Below, piece after piece: positions 46,301-58,904 of a DNA stretch of 64,000 bases. The position numbers were made by a program, and so were the translations under genes. The notes under the pieces are model-generated. The model made no database searches, had not been told where the DNA came from, and saw only the letters and a list, made by a program, of their open reading frames with translations. Within the stretch, counting starts at the first letter, position 1. The number at the start of each line of letters is the position of its first letter. This DNA comes from Dermatemys mawii (Eukaryota; Chordata; Testudines; Dermatemydidae), in the NCBI GenBank assembly GCA_007922305.1, contig ML677334.1, forward strand, positions 60,924,858 to 60,988,857. Reading direction: 5' to 3'.

Positions 46301-48132
46301 TTTCCCTGTGTTGCTATCAGCTGCAGGCATTTATGGTTCCTGTGTAAATAAGCAGTAAGATATTTTACACAGCATGTTCCCTCCGGTCCCCTAGTTGTCT
46401 TGCCACACACTGGTTGCATGGTTCTTGGTCCTACTCCCTAAATACTGCTCTTCAACAACCTATGCATGGATTTTGTGCCTCAAAAGTAAGGGGCAAACTG
46501 GGGAAAAAAGCAGGAATATTTTTCCAATCCCTGCTCACAATCTATGCTTTGTTCTCATGAGATGCCCAAACAAAGTGCCACTTGTAGCAGATTGTGCAGA
46601 TGTTAAAAATACAACCACATATGGTCTTCTGGACTCCAAAGCATTTCTTGGGCCTTTCTGGACTGCTCTGCTGGACTCCTCAGATGAGGCTTCCCGTCAG
46701 ATACTCTGTTGATATCTGCTAGGCTCTTTGGGCTTCTTGACTAAGGGAAGAAAAAAAAAATGGTACACCTCTAAACCACAGTTGAAGACACAAAAATGGG
46801 ACATCTCTCACAGTAGATGGCCTTCCCTCTCACATGTTTTGATCAGCCATGGAATTATTAACTGTGCTCACATTTATCATCTGATGATCGAGTTAACACA
46901 TTGCTTGGAGGAACAGTGGCAATCCATATCTCTCACAGCTATGGCTTTAGGCTGTCTGCAACTGAGGGCAGAGAGCACCACAGCCACTACACTCAGAGTT
47001 CTTTTTTGCAACCATAGGAACTAGACACTTGCTTTTGACTTTTAAAATTCCAGTTAATATTCTGGAATTTGGGATGATGGCAGCTCATGGGAGGTGGTTA
47101 TGTGCCACAAATCCATAGCACTGCTCAAGAGAGTAAGGGAGCATTTTGTTCTGAGGCTGTCTGAGCTATAAGTGCAAAATAAGTTTCAGTATGTATACAA
47201 GTTTCAAAAGCACTTCTTATAAGCTGAAGATGAGAAATTTTACAAGGCTGGAATAAGCCAAATCAAAAGAAGTTTTGGTGACCAGAGAGGGCATTTTACT
47301 GTGATGAGGATATTTTGTGTGTGTTTTAAATCCAACCCCATCATAAAAAACATTTATTACCCATTGTTTGTTTTTTCTAAACAGACCAGTGCAGCACCAT
47401 TTACAGGCTAATCAACACTGCAGCCCTCTTTTTACAACTCGGAACTTAGGAGCAGGAAGGTTGCCATTCACATCAATTACGAAGTCTACATGGGAAATCA
47501 CCTGGAAAGGTTTCTCTTTGGCAGAAGCAACTGGGGGAAGTTGAGACACTTGAAACTTTATAAAAATTGCAACATATTTAGCTCAGCACTGGCTAAGACT
47601 TAGGCTCTGTACTTATGGCTATTTCCATTAAGCTGTATAAAATTAGATCAGAAAGATTAATTTTAAAAATACATTTCATTTTAATTCTTTATTTCCCCCC
47701 AACGTGTGTTGCTTTCTTCATGGGACAACTAAAGATTGCTTTATATTCTTCCATTAAAATGACAACCACTCAGAGTTAATGAGATCAGCTTTTCAGCTGA
47801 GTTTCATACAGAGAAATCTGCAGCAGGATCGGTCCTGATCCAACCAGTAAAGGTCACAGCAATTGTACTGAATTATTAGTACGGTGTTACAACACATGGG
47901 CATTATTCATTCTTGCTAAAATCAGGCAGGAAGAAAACAAAAACAAAAAGCAAAAAGCAAAAAAAAACCCATGAAATTTATTATGTTTGCTTTTGCCTCT
48001 CAGTGAAAGTGACTCCTTCCCATGAGTCTTCTACATCCCCTCAGCAGCATTGTGCCTCTGGCCATATGACACTAGAAACATTTGTCAGAATAGTAATAGG
48101 GATTAGATGGTGATTTTTTAAAAAAAGAACAT
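43317..48132. other. Intergenic, mostly unique
   Basis: A fold-back scrap at about 43710-43790 (CAGTGCAGCACCATTGATTT), the CT microsatellite and a repeat scrap near 45420-45490. The rest gives only short frames without signatures. Confidence 0.5.
43579..43609 (+). repeat. (CT)n microsatellite
   Basis: About fifteen CT units broken by one G. Confidence 0.9.
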
Positions 48133-48311
48133 TTCTACACTGGCCAAAGCCCTAGAGTAGACAGTTATACTGGCATAAAAGTGCTTTGGCCAATAGAGCT
48201 TATTTCACTTGGGGAACTGTGGTAAGCTATCCCAGCAAGGGCATAAACGGTGTCCACTGTAGGAGGGTTTGCCATCACAGCTATATTGGCAAACCTTTTC
48301 TAGTATAGATT
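48133..48311. mobile_element. MITE (TCTACACTGGCCAAAGC type)
   Basis: TTCTACACTGGCCAAAGCCC at the left and GGCAAACCTTTTCTAGTATA at the right form degraded inverted ends around about 180 bp. No coding content. Confidence 0.5.
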
Positions 48312-49394
48312 AGTCATCTTAGGTCTAATGGCCTCCCACTGACTTGCTCAAGTTGAGTCAAAATTGGGCAGAGTCATTTGTTGCTGTCTTGTATTGAGGA
48401 TCTCTCATAGACTGGCTCAGTAGAGCAAGTAAGTGGAGGTGGGGCAGAGACAAAGCTTCGTGTCTTCTCTGCCGTTCCCTGCCCCCTATGTTGTACATCT
48501 AGACTCAAGGCCTAGGTACCCACACACAAGCACACATGAGTGCAAGGGGGATTCTTGCTCCTCTTAAGTCCCCTGCATCGGCATGGAGTCCAACTCACAA
48601 TCTAACCCTGAAGAACAAAAAAGTGCATTTTGAAAAATCAATCCTAAAATGAGAAATTCTGTGAAACTAACATGATACTTCATGATCAGAACTACATTCA
48701 CTTGAGGTCCATTGAAGTTACACTTCAAGTGAAGACACAATTCCATCCTTTGACACATATCAAAGAAAATTCTCCTTAGATTATTGTTGTCTATCTGTCA
48801 GTGCAGGGCTGATAGAATTGAATAATTTGCCTTAGTATGGTTCACCTTCAAAAAAACTTGAAACCCTTTAAAATATTAAAGCTGGCACTATAGTGATTGT
48901 ATAGACCCAGTTTAATAATGATCAACTGTGTATGCAACTCATACATACCTAATTTAAGCCTTATTTACTGGCGAAGACATCTAACTAGAGATTCTGCCTC
49001 CTTTCTCACACTGAGTATCCCCTTAGTTCATGAGCAGAATGGGACTGCATGTGTAATAAGGCATTACTGAATTGAAGTAAAAGAGGCATAATCTGGCCTG
49101 AAAGGTTTAATCACAAATTTCCATTGTAACTGGGAGACAGAAGAAACACACCGTTGGGAAACTGTCTTAATTTGTTCATCCAGTTACTGATTGTGCACAT
49201 AAACTGGGTGTTTGTTCACACACATGGACAGTTGTGCACCCAACTATTTCCGTGTAAGCAAATAACCCAATTCCCCCCCCTTCACCCCAATCTGTGGTAA
49301 TTAGGCCCATATATCTCACTAAATCAATTTCTTGACATTCTTGGGCACTGGTGCACCATAATCGCTCCTGTGTGTGTTGTGATTGGTGTGAGGT
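48312..49394. other. Intergenic, no gene seen
   Basis: No recognised element; a C-run lies at 49271-49280. Confidence 0.45.
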
Positions 49395-49481
49395 GGCTGG
49401 GTGACATTGGTGGCCTGTCATATACAAAAGGTCAGATTAGATGATCTGGTGGTTTCTTATGGCCTTAAACTCTGTGACTAT
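49395..49481 (+). mobile_element. CR1 3' end fragment
   Basis: GGTCAGATTAGATGATCTGG followed by TTATGGCCTTAAACTCTG is the standard CR1 3' terminus. The hAT element at 49490 inserted right at its tail. Confidence 0.75.
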
Positions 49482-49489
49482 ATGACATA

Positions 49490-50336
49490 GGGTGGCCAGG
49501 TGTCTGGTTTTCCACTGGAATGCCAGGTCAAAAAGGGACCCTGCTGGCTCCGGTCAGCATCACTGACCAGGCTGTTAAAAGTCCTGTCGGCGGCGCAGTG
49601 GGACTAAGGCATGCTCCCTTATTGCTGTGGCTCTGCGTGGCTCCCAGAAGCAGTGGCATGTCTCCCCTCCAGCTCCTTCACATAGGGGCAGCCAAGGGGC
49701 TCTGCACGCTGCCCCCATCCCAGGTGCTGACTCTGCAGCTTCCATTGGCCAGGAACCATAGTGCACAGCTGCCTGGCCATGCCTCCATGTAGGAGCCAGA
49801 GGGGGGATGTGCTGCTTGAGGTAATTGATGCCTGGAGCCTGACCCCCTCACCCTCTCCTGCCCCCAACTCCCTCCCCAGCCTTGATCCCCTCCCACCCTC
49901 TGAACCTATAGTCCCAGCCCAGAGCACCCTCCTACACCCCAAACCCCTCATCCCCAGCCCTTCTGCAGAGTTTGCACCCCAAGCCGGAATCCTTACCCCT
50001 CCGCCTCCTGCACCCAACCCCCTACCTCAACCCAGAGTCTCCATCCCACACTCCGAACCCTCCAGCCCAGAGCCCTCTCCTGCACCAAAAATCCCTCATC
50101 CCGTCCCACACCTGAGCCCAAACCCCCAGTCAGAGCCCTCATCCCCGCACACTTCAACCCCCAGTCTGGTTAAAATGAGCGAGTTAATGAGGGTGGAGAG
50201 AGCAAGCGACAGAGGGAGGGGGGATGGAGTAAGCTGGGGCAGGACCTTGGAGAAGGGACAGGGCACTGGAGGAGGGTGGGGCAGGGATGGGGCAAGGGTG
50301 TTTGGTTTTGTGTGAGTTGAAAGTTGGCAAACCTGG
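49490..50336. mobile_element. Large non-autonomous hAT-type element with C-rich core
   Basis: It begins GGGTGGCCAGGTGTCTGG and ends AAAGTTGGCAAACCTG, flanked by ATGACATA at 49482-49489 and 50338-50345 (border uncertain by one base). The interior is GC- then C-rich, with many CCCCAAACCCC-like runs. The 184-codon proline-rich open frame inside is a compositional artefact. Confidence 0.75.
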
Positions 50337-50629
50337 TATGACATAGGCACAGAATTGCAAAAACATTATTTCTTCATAAAGTTTTGACATTTCAACTCCC
50401 GAGTTCCTAACAGATCAGTGTGCAAATAGATTGAAACTATAAAACTTCCATCTTTCAATGTCTTTCATCTTTTTTCCTGATTCAAGTTTTACTAATGCTG
50501 GTGAAATGCTGACACGAAGGTCTCAAACATGAGCACAAGAGTAACGTGCAGAGTGCTTTTATGGACCTTTCAGTCTTTCTTGTATGTGACTTCTAAAATA
50601 GAAAGACAGATACAAGAGACAGGGTTCAG

Positions 50630-50830
50630 ACTGGTAGAGCGTTAGTCTGTATCAGCAAAAACAACCAGGAATCCTTGTGGCACCTTAGAGACTGACAAAT
50701 GTATTTGGGCATAAGCTTTCTTGGGCTAAAACCCACTTGCATCTGATGAAGTGGGTTTTAACCCCATGAAAGCTTATGCCCAAATACATTTGTCAGTCTC
50801 TAAGGTGTCACAAGTACTCCTTGTTGTTTT
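50630..50830. repeat. Fold-back repeat with about 64-bp arms
   Basis: 50674-50737 pairs with 50750-50814 with about five mismatches around a short loop containing GCATCTGATGA. The left border GGTAGAGCGTTAGTCTGTAT and CCTTGTGGCACCTTAGAGAC show it is the same family as 36181-36321, doubled head to head. Confidence 0.7.
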
Positions 50831-51350
50831 TGACAAACAAGAGAGGCATTTATCATGGACACAGAAAAAGCTTCCCTGAAAAGCAGAGATTCAGAGACTA
50901 ATATAAATACTATAATTCTCAGAAAACTTGAGAGAAAGGAATACCTTAAAAATAATTTGGTAGAAATAAATAATTAAAAAAGGAAAACAGAAAGCTTGTA
51001 AGGAAGTAAAAAAAAAAAAAAAAGAATCTGTAGCTGCAGAACTAATTATAGTAACTTGGAAAGTCACTATTGCATGCTCAGCTCATTAGCACAGGAACCT
51101 GCCGTGCACATTGTAGCAATGTGAGAAAATGCCAAAGCCTGTTACACTTTAGCAAGTTACAAATGAACCTGACTCCCATCAAGTTTGTGCAATTAATCCA
51201 ACACAAAAATGTCCAACTAACAAAATGGATCCATATAACTCCAAATAGGGCAATGTTAGAGGAGACAAGATTCCTGTGCTTATAAAGTTCTGGCTCTATT
51301 TATCTCTTAACATTTATAAACCAAAATGAATACCAAAATGTATGCTGACG

Positions 51351-51858
51351 TATTCTGTCACAGGAACATAAGAATTGCCATACCAGATCAAAGCAGTTTT
51401 CCAACTAGCCTTTTTTTGGCTAAAAGTTTTGCAAAAAAGTTATCCCTTTTAGTTGGGTGCAAATTTTCAAAAATTGCATTTTTTAAATGAGCTGGTTAAA
51501 AAAAAGGATGATATTTAAGTCAAACATTTTGAAATTCAAAAATTTTCCAGCCGTCAGGCATGAGCTATTTGTTATATCTGGCCTATAGCTTTAATTTTGT
51601 TTAATCATGTCAGACATGACTGTGGATGTTTTTGTTGTTCACGTTATCCTGATTGTACATGCCTTATCCTTTTGAAAATGTTCTTAAACTGAACCATAAC
51701 TTGTGAGAAGGAATGCCACAGATTAATTATGGATAGTATTAAAAAAGAATTTTCTTTTTCGAAATTAATTGCTTTCCAATTTAACTGCATGCCCTCTTGT
51801 TCTTTTAACAGGAGACAAGGAATTAAAAGTGCTTAATTAACTTTTTCCAAACTATTCA

Positions 51859-51898
<40 letters not shown>

Positions 51899-51970
51899 GC
51901 CCATTCCTATTCATCTCCTCACCAAACTAAGCAGCACTGATCTTCCATGTCTCTCCTCATATAGAAGTCT
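51351..51970 (-). mobile_element. CR1 3' region, minus strand, degenerate
   Basis: GGAACATAAGAATTGCCATACC at the left is the inverted CR1 terminus. Phrases from 51700 to 51965 (CCACAGATTAATTATGG, GCCCTCTTGTTCTTTTAACA, TCTCTCCTCATATAGAAG) match the inverted CR1 3' coding and untranslated region. Unrelated sequence around 51420-51640 separates the pieces, so this may be two CR1 fragments. A TA microsatellite has expanded inside. Confidence 0.6.
51863..51896 (+). repeat. (TA)n microsatellite
   Basis: Seventeen TA units lying inside a degenerate CR1 fragment. Confidence 0.95.
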
Positions 51971-53842
51971 AACATGGGAAGGTAATATTTAACTGACTTT
52001 TAGTACTTATGTGGAAGGTGCCAGTTTAACAGCTTTCACAACTGAAGGCCTCTCTCTCCACAGAATATATATGCACAATGGAAACCCACACAGGCCCACT
52101 GGTGTACCTCACCTGTGACATACTGAAACCTCCCCTTAGAAGTGAGAGGGTAGTTCAGTTTCCGTCACCATTCAGTCATTTGCCTCCCTGCTATGACTGT
52201 CAGTGGGGGCCAAGGAGCACTATCTATGACAGTGATTTTGTGCAGTGTGTGTAGAGCTAATCAGGAAATGATTCCCTCCTCTCCTGCCCCCCATAAGTGA
52301 ATTTCTTTGTCAGTTTTGTCTAATGTGGGAGGAGAATGGGGCTTGCCAAAAAAATTGAAACCTGAAAATGTTTTGTTCGTAGACAACTAAAAAGCAAATA
52401 AGTTTGGATGGAATTTTTTCATCAGCTCTAGTTGTGGACCTTGTTCAACAGGAACTAGTCAGACCAATTAGGAACTGGACTGAGACTAGCAAGTTATTTC
52501 ATAGATGCCATCAAACATTCAACAGAGCCCAGTGAATATCTATTGATTTCAGTCAATAACCTGGCCCCAATTCATAACTGTGACATGGATGGTGAAGATT
52601 CACTGATGAACCTTCCCACGTGAAGTTGTGTGCTGTCTTCTAAAATGTATTTTAATCACATTTCAAAATGGAAAAAGAAAATGTTATTAGTTTCACATAA
52701 CCCGGCTGTGGCTTTGAAAGAGAAGATTTTATTTTTTTGTAACTACAGTGCTATTAGTCATTATTTATTAGTTGTTAAGCGTTGCTAATCAGCTCAAGAC
52801 AGCAGAAAATACAAAAGATGACAGTTTTTGCTTCAAGAGGCATATATTTTTAAGGCCATGCACAATATTTGAACTATTTTTGGCAGTGTACCTAGTATGT
52901 GCCATTTCACTGAGATTCTTTGCAGATGTCCATCACTCACTGATCTGCTGTTCGTCACTTGTATTCTGCATCCAGGGAACTTACTAAGACATAACAGTAT
53001 TTTATGTGAGGGACTCAGTGGTGCATGGAATTGATAATGAGATATGAAGCCTTTCATTTTAGGTCACTGCTTTTAATAAAGCATGAGATGGTAGAGGCTG
53101 GGAAATTACTATCAACTGATGGATCTTCAGTGGCGTATATGTGACATGTTTTGTTGGTCTCAATCCAGATTCTGGGGCTTGATTATAACAAGTGGCAGTC
53201 ACAAAAAACAATTAGCAGTAAAGTTAGCATACCCAGCAGAAAGGTTAGGGACTCAATCAGCCTGCAGACTGTTCTGAAGTGGTCCCTCCAAGTATGAGTG
53301 CAGTGATTTTGCTTGCTTGTTTGAGTTCACAGATTGGTTAACTGCATGCATGATTACTTGATGAGAATGTGCACATGTCTGTTTGTACACACAGAGGTCT
53401 GTGCATTCACTTTTGCAGGGGAAGCCGACTGAAAATCTGGTTCTGAGGGCACCGAATGCTGTGGGGCTTTTATGATCATTCCACCTCCTCTGTTCCCTAC
53501 CTTAATGGACTTCCAGACTTGCACATCTTTTTAAAAGGACCTTTGGTTCCAAACAGTACAACTAGAGGTGGCATCTATTGGGCATCTAGACAATTATTAG
53601 CTTTCCAGAAGCCCATGTTGTGAATGGCACTTATTCTCATTTGTACTAATGCTCCTTTCATTGCTGTAATCATGTAAAGGGGTCGTAAGGTGACTTTACA
53701 CCAGAGTAGTGTAAAGTGGCCTGAGCATAAATGAAAGATACACAGAGTATCTTTTCCCTTAACAAAAGAGAGGGGAGGAGTGTCCTTTTTAGGACACTTG
53801 CCAGGCAGATTAAGGGTCTTATTCAGCTCTTCTTGCTTAGTA
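51971..53842. other. Intergenic, no gene seen
   Basis: A scrap of an AAAATTTTCATCAGCTCT-type repeat around 52365-52435; otherwise unrecognised. Confidence 0.45.
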
Positions 53843-54083
53843 TTTGTCTATGCAGTTGAGTAATGTGCTTATTGGGGTGTGATTTCTAAAGTTCACTAAC
53901 ATGTTTCAAATTAATTGGCCTGCATAGCCCTGCTGGTGGGTGCTAGAGGTTCCTAGTGCACTTTAATATAGTACTGTTTCAAACAGCATTTACATTACAG
54001 GACACCAATTAATGCACAGAACATTAGTGTGCTTTAGAAATCACACTTCAGTCATGCACAGCACTCCACCATATAGACAAGCC
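53843..54083. mobile_element. MITE with about 60-bp inverted ends
   Basis: The left arm (TTTGTCTATGCAGTTGAG to GTGTGATTTCTAAAGTTCAC) is complementary to the right arm (GTGTGCTTTAGAAATCACAC to CCATATAGACAAGCC). GTGTGATTTCTAAAG is exact in both. Target duplication not resolved. Confidence 0.65.
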
Positions 54084-55261
54084 AGTGGTCTCTACATAAA
54101 GAAGACACTTGATGATGTCTATAGGGTAAAAAGGAATGGAGACAAGAGAAAGGAAGAGTGGATCCAGTATACAATTAGCAGAACATACAGACTAAACAGC
54201 CTGAAGTTGGAGGCCAAAGTTGCATTTTCCAGTGCTTTTTGTCTTTCTGAGAGCTGAGGAAAGAGAACAAGGAAAAACCACAAAAAAAGCACTTGTCTAT
54301 GTTTTTGTTTCCAAAAAGCTGAGAGGAAGAGGAGGAAGCCACAAGACAGTATCATTCTGGGTAATGTTCCTGGAGCACTGGCGAGACAGAAAGACAAGAG
54401 ATGACTAAACCACCAAACAAAAAACAAACATAATCAAAGATTTTTTGGCCAGATTGTGACTGACTTTGTACGGGTATCCAGGAAGGGGGTGAGGGTGGGG
54501 AAGAGAGAATGGTGCAAAGACCAGTTCTTGCACTTGAGGGGGAAAATTGCAGGCTATCTGAACTTTTCATAGTGTCCTAAAGAGGGCAGGCTTTGGCCCT
54601 CCACACTGGCAGACCAAGCCCGGTGCACCTGGAGGAGGATGCTGTCTTTGCATTTATGTTACACACTGAGAACTTGGAGAGATTGTGTTTGCCTCAGATA
54701 CAGTCCTCTCTGCACTTCCACTTTGGGCAGTGCAACGCTCCCCCACTTCATACAGGCACAATCTAACTCTTGTCACTTATAAAGACTCCTGTTGGCAATG
54801 GGAGGGGAACAAGGTGATAGCGCATACCCTAAATAACACTGAGGAGACAGATGGGGCATTAACTTTACTAAGAAGAAGGGACTGAGAATACAAGCATCCT
54901 TCATTTATACTAGTCATGCTCTACTATTATAGGATAGGCAATTCTCTGTCCTTTCTCTTCATGCTACCTAATGATGGTTTCCAGAACCTTGACATAGCCC
55001 ATCAGTGATGTGTGGCATCAAGTCATTCACTTTATCTGTTTTTATTTCTTGCATTTACAAATACATATACAAATTGAAATGTTTCTCCTCTTCCACCTTC
55101 AAAGTTCCTGTCACATAGGATTGTAATTCATAGATTTAATTACAAATTGCGTTTTTAAAATGATATTCAGATATTAAATCATAGGACAATAAATAAATGC
55201 AAACAAGCAATTTCTAAAGGGATACAAATTTTAATTCCTTCTAAGAATAGAAATTGTATAT
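54084..55261. other. Intergenic, no gene seen
   Basis: Moderately purine-rich around 54130-54340, giving spurious frames. No gene recognised. Confidence 0.45.
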
Positions 55262-55800
55262 TTCAATATGAAATACTGATTGGCCTTGTGGTTAAGGCCT
55301 TTGCAAGCACATACCCACACCTTGAGGGCTTGGACATGGAGCCCTCTATTGGGCTCTGCCTCACAGCTGTATCTTCTCCAGACTCCCCCTTATGGTGCTC
55401 TGGGGCTTGGCCCTCCAGCCAGGTGAAGTCAAATTTCAAATCAAAGTCCAAACAAATCTTCAAACTAACAGACCTTCCACCCCTTTCAGGCGTCACTATA
55501 GTTCCCTTCTTGACCCTACTCGAGGGCTTCCCCTTCAGGAGCCTAATCTGCTCTGGTTGTGTTCTTCCTCTGTTGTTACCTGTGCAGTTATACCCTGTCA
55601 CAGGCCTTCTCTCCACCAGAGAGACCTGTCTCTTCAGAAATCCCTCCCCAACTTAGCTCCCTCAGTCTACTTATAAGGCCTAGCTCTGCTTCCTCTAGCC
55701 ATGAGGCAATTAGTTACTCACACCCCAAGTGCAGATTGTGACTAATTGGGGTTCCTCTTCTAACCCTTTTCTAAGGTGATGGAGGTCAGCTCCATTACAG
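55262..55800 (-). repeat. Unclassified repeat, possibly LTR-like
   Basis: A relatively GC-rich block with phrases that recur in turtle genomes to my recollection (CCTTGTGGTTAAGGCC, GGGCTCTGCCTCACAGCTGT, AGGCCTTCTCTCCACCAGAG). On the minus strand a TATAAGTAG sits near 55670. No terminal TG/CA pair or duplication could be fixed, so LTR status is a guess. Confidence 0.35.
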
Positions 55801-58800
55801 CCTGGAATTTCAAGAGACTGGGATTCAGTTTCCAACTCCTCCATCATGTGTTTTATCTGTTGGGGAGTAAGGTCTTTGGGGTTAGCTGCTGTTTCTTTCT
55901 TATGTGATTGTATAGACCCTAACATAATTGGGCCTTGATCTTGGCTGAGGCTCCCAAGCACTATCATAACATAAATAACAGTGAAATAAGAATATCTAAA
56001 CACTAAGTCTTCCTAGTGATTTATTCAAAGAGGTATGTCTCATCACTGCTTTAAATAACTTACTGCACGCTACGGAGACTCCAGTGAGTTGTTTTTCTAA
56101 ACATTGGATTGGCTGAGAGTCAGGACAATTCTAGCATGTTTGTGTTTGTTGTCTTCTTCTTCTTCATCAGCATCTTCTGTGAAGCACATGTTACTCCCTG
56201 GAGTGTTTGAGCTGAAAACAAATAAATAAATCCCTGTCTCAAATCTACTGGTGTTTAACTGGTCGCTGGTGAACGGCAAGAGCAAAGGTATATGCAGCAT
56301 GTAAGGATCACATCCTGTCACTTTTATAGCTGAAGGTCCAAATAAGACCTCTCAGTATCCTTAGCCACCAGGTAGGTTTGATAAGGGCCTATCTATGTTT
56401 GAGAAAGGGAGCTCAGACCACTTGGAAATCCTATAGCTATTCAGATGCTTGAAAATACTGGCCTCTACCATGCAGGCTGCTTTATATTAGTGGCTGCCTT
56501 ATTGGTAGCCCCAACTCTCATCCAAAAAAACAGGTCATTCAACTCTGGACTTCTCAAAAGTGGAAAGCTGTTGACAAAATGGGGGGTTCAGAAAAGAGTA
56601 ACAACAACTATTAGGGGGCTGGAACAATTGTCTTTTATAGAAATATTAAAAAAGCTAATTAGGCATAGTAGGGATTGGAGCTGTCTAGCAGGAGCTATGG
56701 TAATAGTCAAAGGCTATTGATGGGTAAAAGCACCAAGCACAGAGCCAAATTCTCCTGCAAAATTGCCAGTAAGTCAATGAGAGTTGTATGCATGCATCTC
56801 AGAATAGAATTTGGTTCATGGAGTTGAATTCTTTGGGCTGGAATAACTAGGAGTAATGCAATGAAATTTAAGAAAGGAATATTTTAGGTTAGATATTGTG
56901 GGAAACATCCTGATAGTGAAAGAAGGATAATCTCTTATGAAAGTTGTGTCACTCCATTACTTGGAATACTTAAAACTAGACTGGATAAAGCACTAGCAAT
57001 GTATTATTGGAAATGTATTTTTGAAAGGAGGAATTAAAGGACGCAACAAGGCTTTTACATCACCGTGTATCTGCATGTTGAGCAGATAATCTTACCGTAC
57101 ACCTTCCAAAACAGTTCAATAGCTCTTATGTACAGTTTAGCAAACTGTGTTTTAATGATTCTAAGGTTTGAGCCTATTCCCATTGAAGACAATGGCAACG
57201 TTTTTATCGAATTCAGTTGAAAAGAAGCTGATCTTTAGCCTATTTAGTTTTACTGGGGGCCTAAAGCGTTGAAAGTATAAGTGTGAATTGAAACAATGGA
57301 AAGTTCCTTTCTGAAGTCAGGTGCATGGAAGTAGAAGAACAAAACCAACATGTTTGCAGTGAAAATAGGAAATACAGCTACACAGAACACTTGTTTACTA
57401 TCAGAGCTTTACTTCACACAGATAAACTTTACTCTGAAAAGGCAAAGCTGGCATGATCAAACTGCTTTCAGAGACCTAAGAACTTCAAAGTGAATAACGT
57501 GTAAGTGTAGATCAACAGAGTAACCACATGATACTTTTCAAGGGTATTTGATGCCTTCACAGGTTCATTTCAAAATGCTACCTCACAAATTCTCCCTGAT
57601 CCTTATTGCACTTAATTTTTAAATTTGCATACCCTGCTGCTTATCTTTCCTATGTTATCTAGCTACTATTACTAGCCCTAATGAAAGAAGATGGTAATGT
57701 TATTTTACAGCTGTTTGCTGCATATGAAAATCTTTATCCGAGTTAGGGTTATTGAAATGCAGCACTTCCTGTGGACAGAATTAAAGATCTTTTACTGTGC
57801 AGATATGCACAAAGAAAAATCAAATGTAATATTCCAAATGCCCTATTAAAGTGCTCTGTTGTAGGAACTAAAGATGTAGATACGGTAAGAAATATGATTG
57901 TGTTGAAATGGCAATTTCTTATTCAATAAATCTGTTCCTTGAGTGCATTGTAAGTCTTATCTGCTTGTTCTACTAACAGTGTTATAATTTTACTACTTTT
58001 TACTCCTGTTAGCATGGTAGACTATGTGTTACACCCTTGTAAATTAGATCCTAGTCTGTATTTATCTGACTCATAGCTGTGCATTTTATAAAATGTCCAG
58101 TGTTATTTGCATCAGTTAGTGTAACGGACCTTTTGTCACATTTTTAGAGCCAAGTACTGGAAATCTCAATTAATCCACCTAAGAAAAAATCATTACTGTT
58201 TACAGCTTGCTGTGAATCAGTATATATAATTATTTCTCTGATTTAGTAGCTCAGGGCTTCTTTGATTCTACATCTATAAATATATCCTCACCAAATATTC
58301 AGCTGATGTAGTCTCAGATGTAAAGCATTATGATGACACTTTTTCTATGTAGGAATATTTTATAAAAATAATTGTTTAAAAAAACCCTTTAATGCAATTT
58401 ATATTCTGAAAGTGTCTAATAAAGTATACAATATATTGTGACTGGAATACTATTTTTAAAGGACATGATTTAAACTCCATGGAATTATGAAATACTCCCA
58501 TCGACTTCAATGAACTTTGGATCAGGCCCAAATTTGTAAGTTCAATGTATAATGAAAAGATAGTCACAAAAGTGTGGTTATTGTAATGATCCTAATGTAA
58601 TGGGAGCCTCTTAACTCATAAAATGCAATAAAACAAAATGTTTCTCTTTTAATCAGGGCTCTTGGCAAAACAGATATTGATTGGGTTAAGAGAGTTTAAT
58701 GGTGTTTTAAAGAAGACTCCTTAAATGCTTTGTAAAAGAAACATCCGCCAAAGGATCATTTTTCTTATTCATGCACATCATAAACTAACAATTCATATTT

Positions 58801-58904
58801 GAAAATCAGTTTTCATCTTCATGTTTTTAATGAAAAAAATTCTTTATATGCTTCATACTTTCAGTAGATTCAGATAAAGTCTTTGCAATTAGAACAAACA
58901 ACAG
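55801..58904. other. Intergenic DNA downstream of SNAI2
   Basis: A fold-back scrap at about 56740-56820 (CCAAATTCTCCTGCAAAATT, ATAGAATTTGG) and another at 58497-58530. From about 56,850 to 58,490 no repeat was recognised, so it is a candidate for conserved regulatory DNA near SNAI2. Confidence 0.45.

Noticed and set aside
49761..50315. 184-codon proline-rich open frame
   Set aside because: It lies wholly in the C-rich core of a hAT-type element; low complexity with no domain and no splice context.
55710..56003. 97-codon minus-strand frame with a helical Glu-rich part
   Set aside because: It runs across the edge of the 55262-55800 repeat, has no recognisable family and no splice sites of clear quality; possibly retroelement debris.
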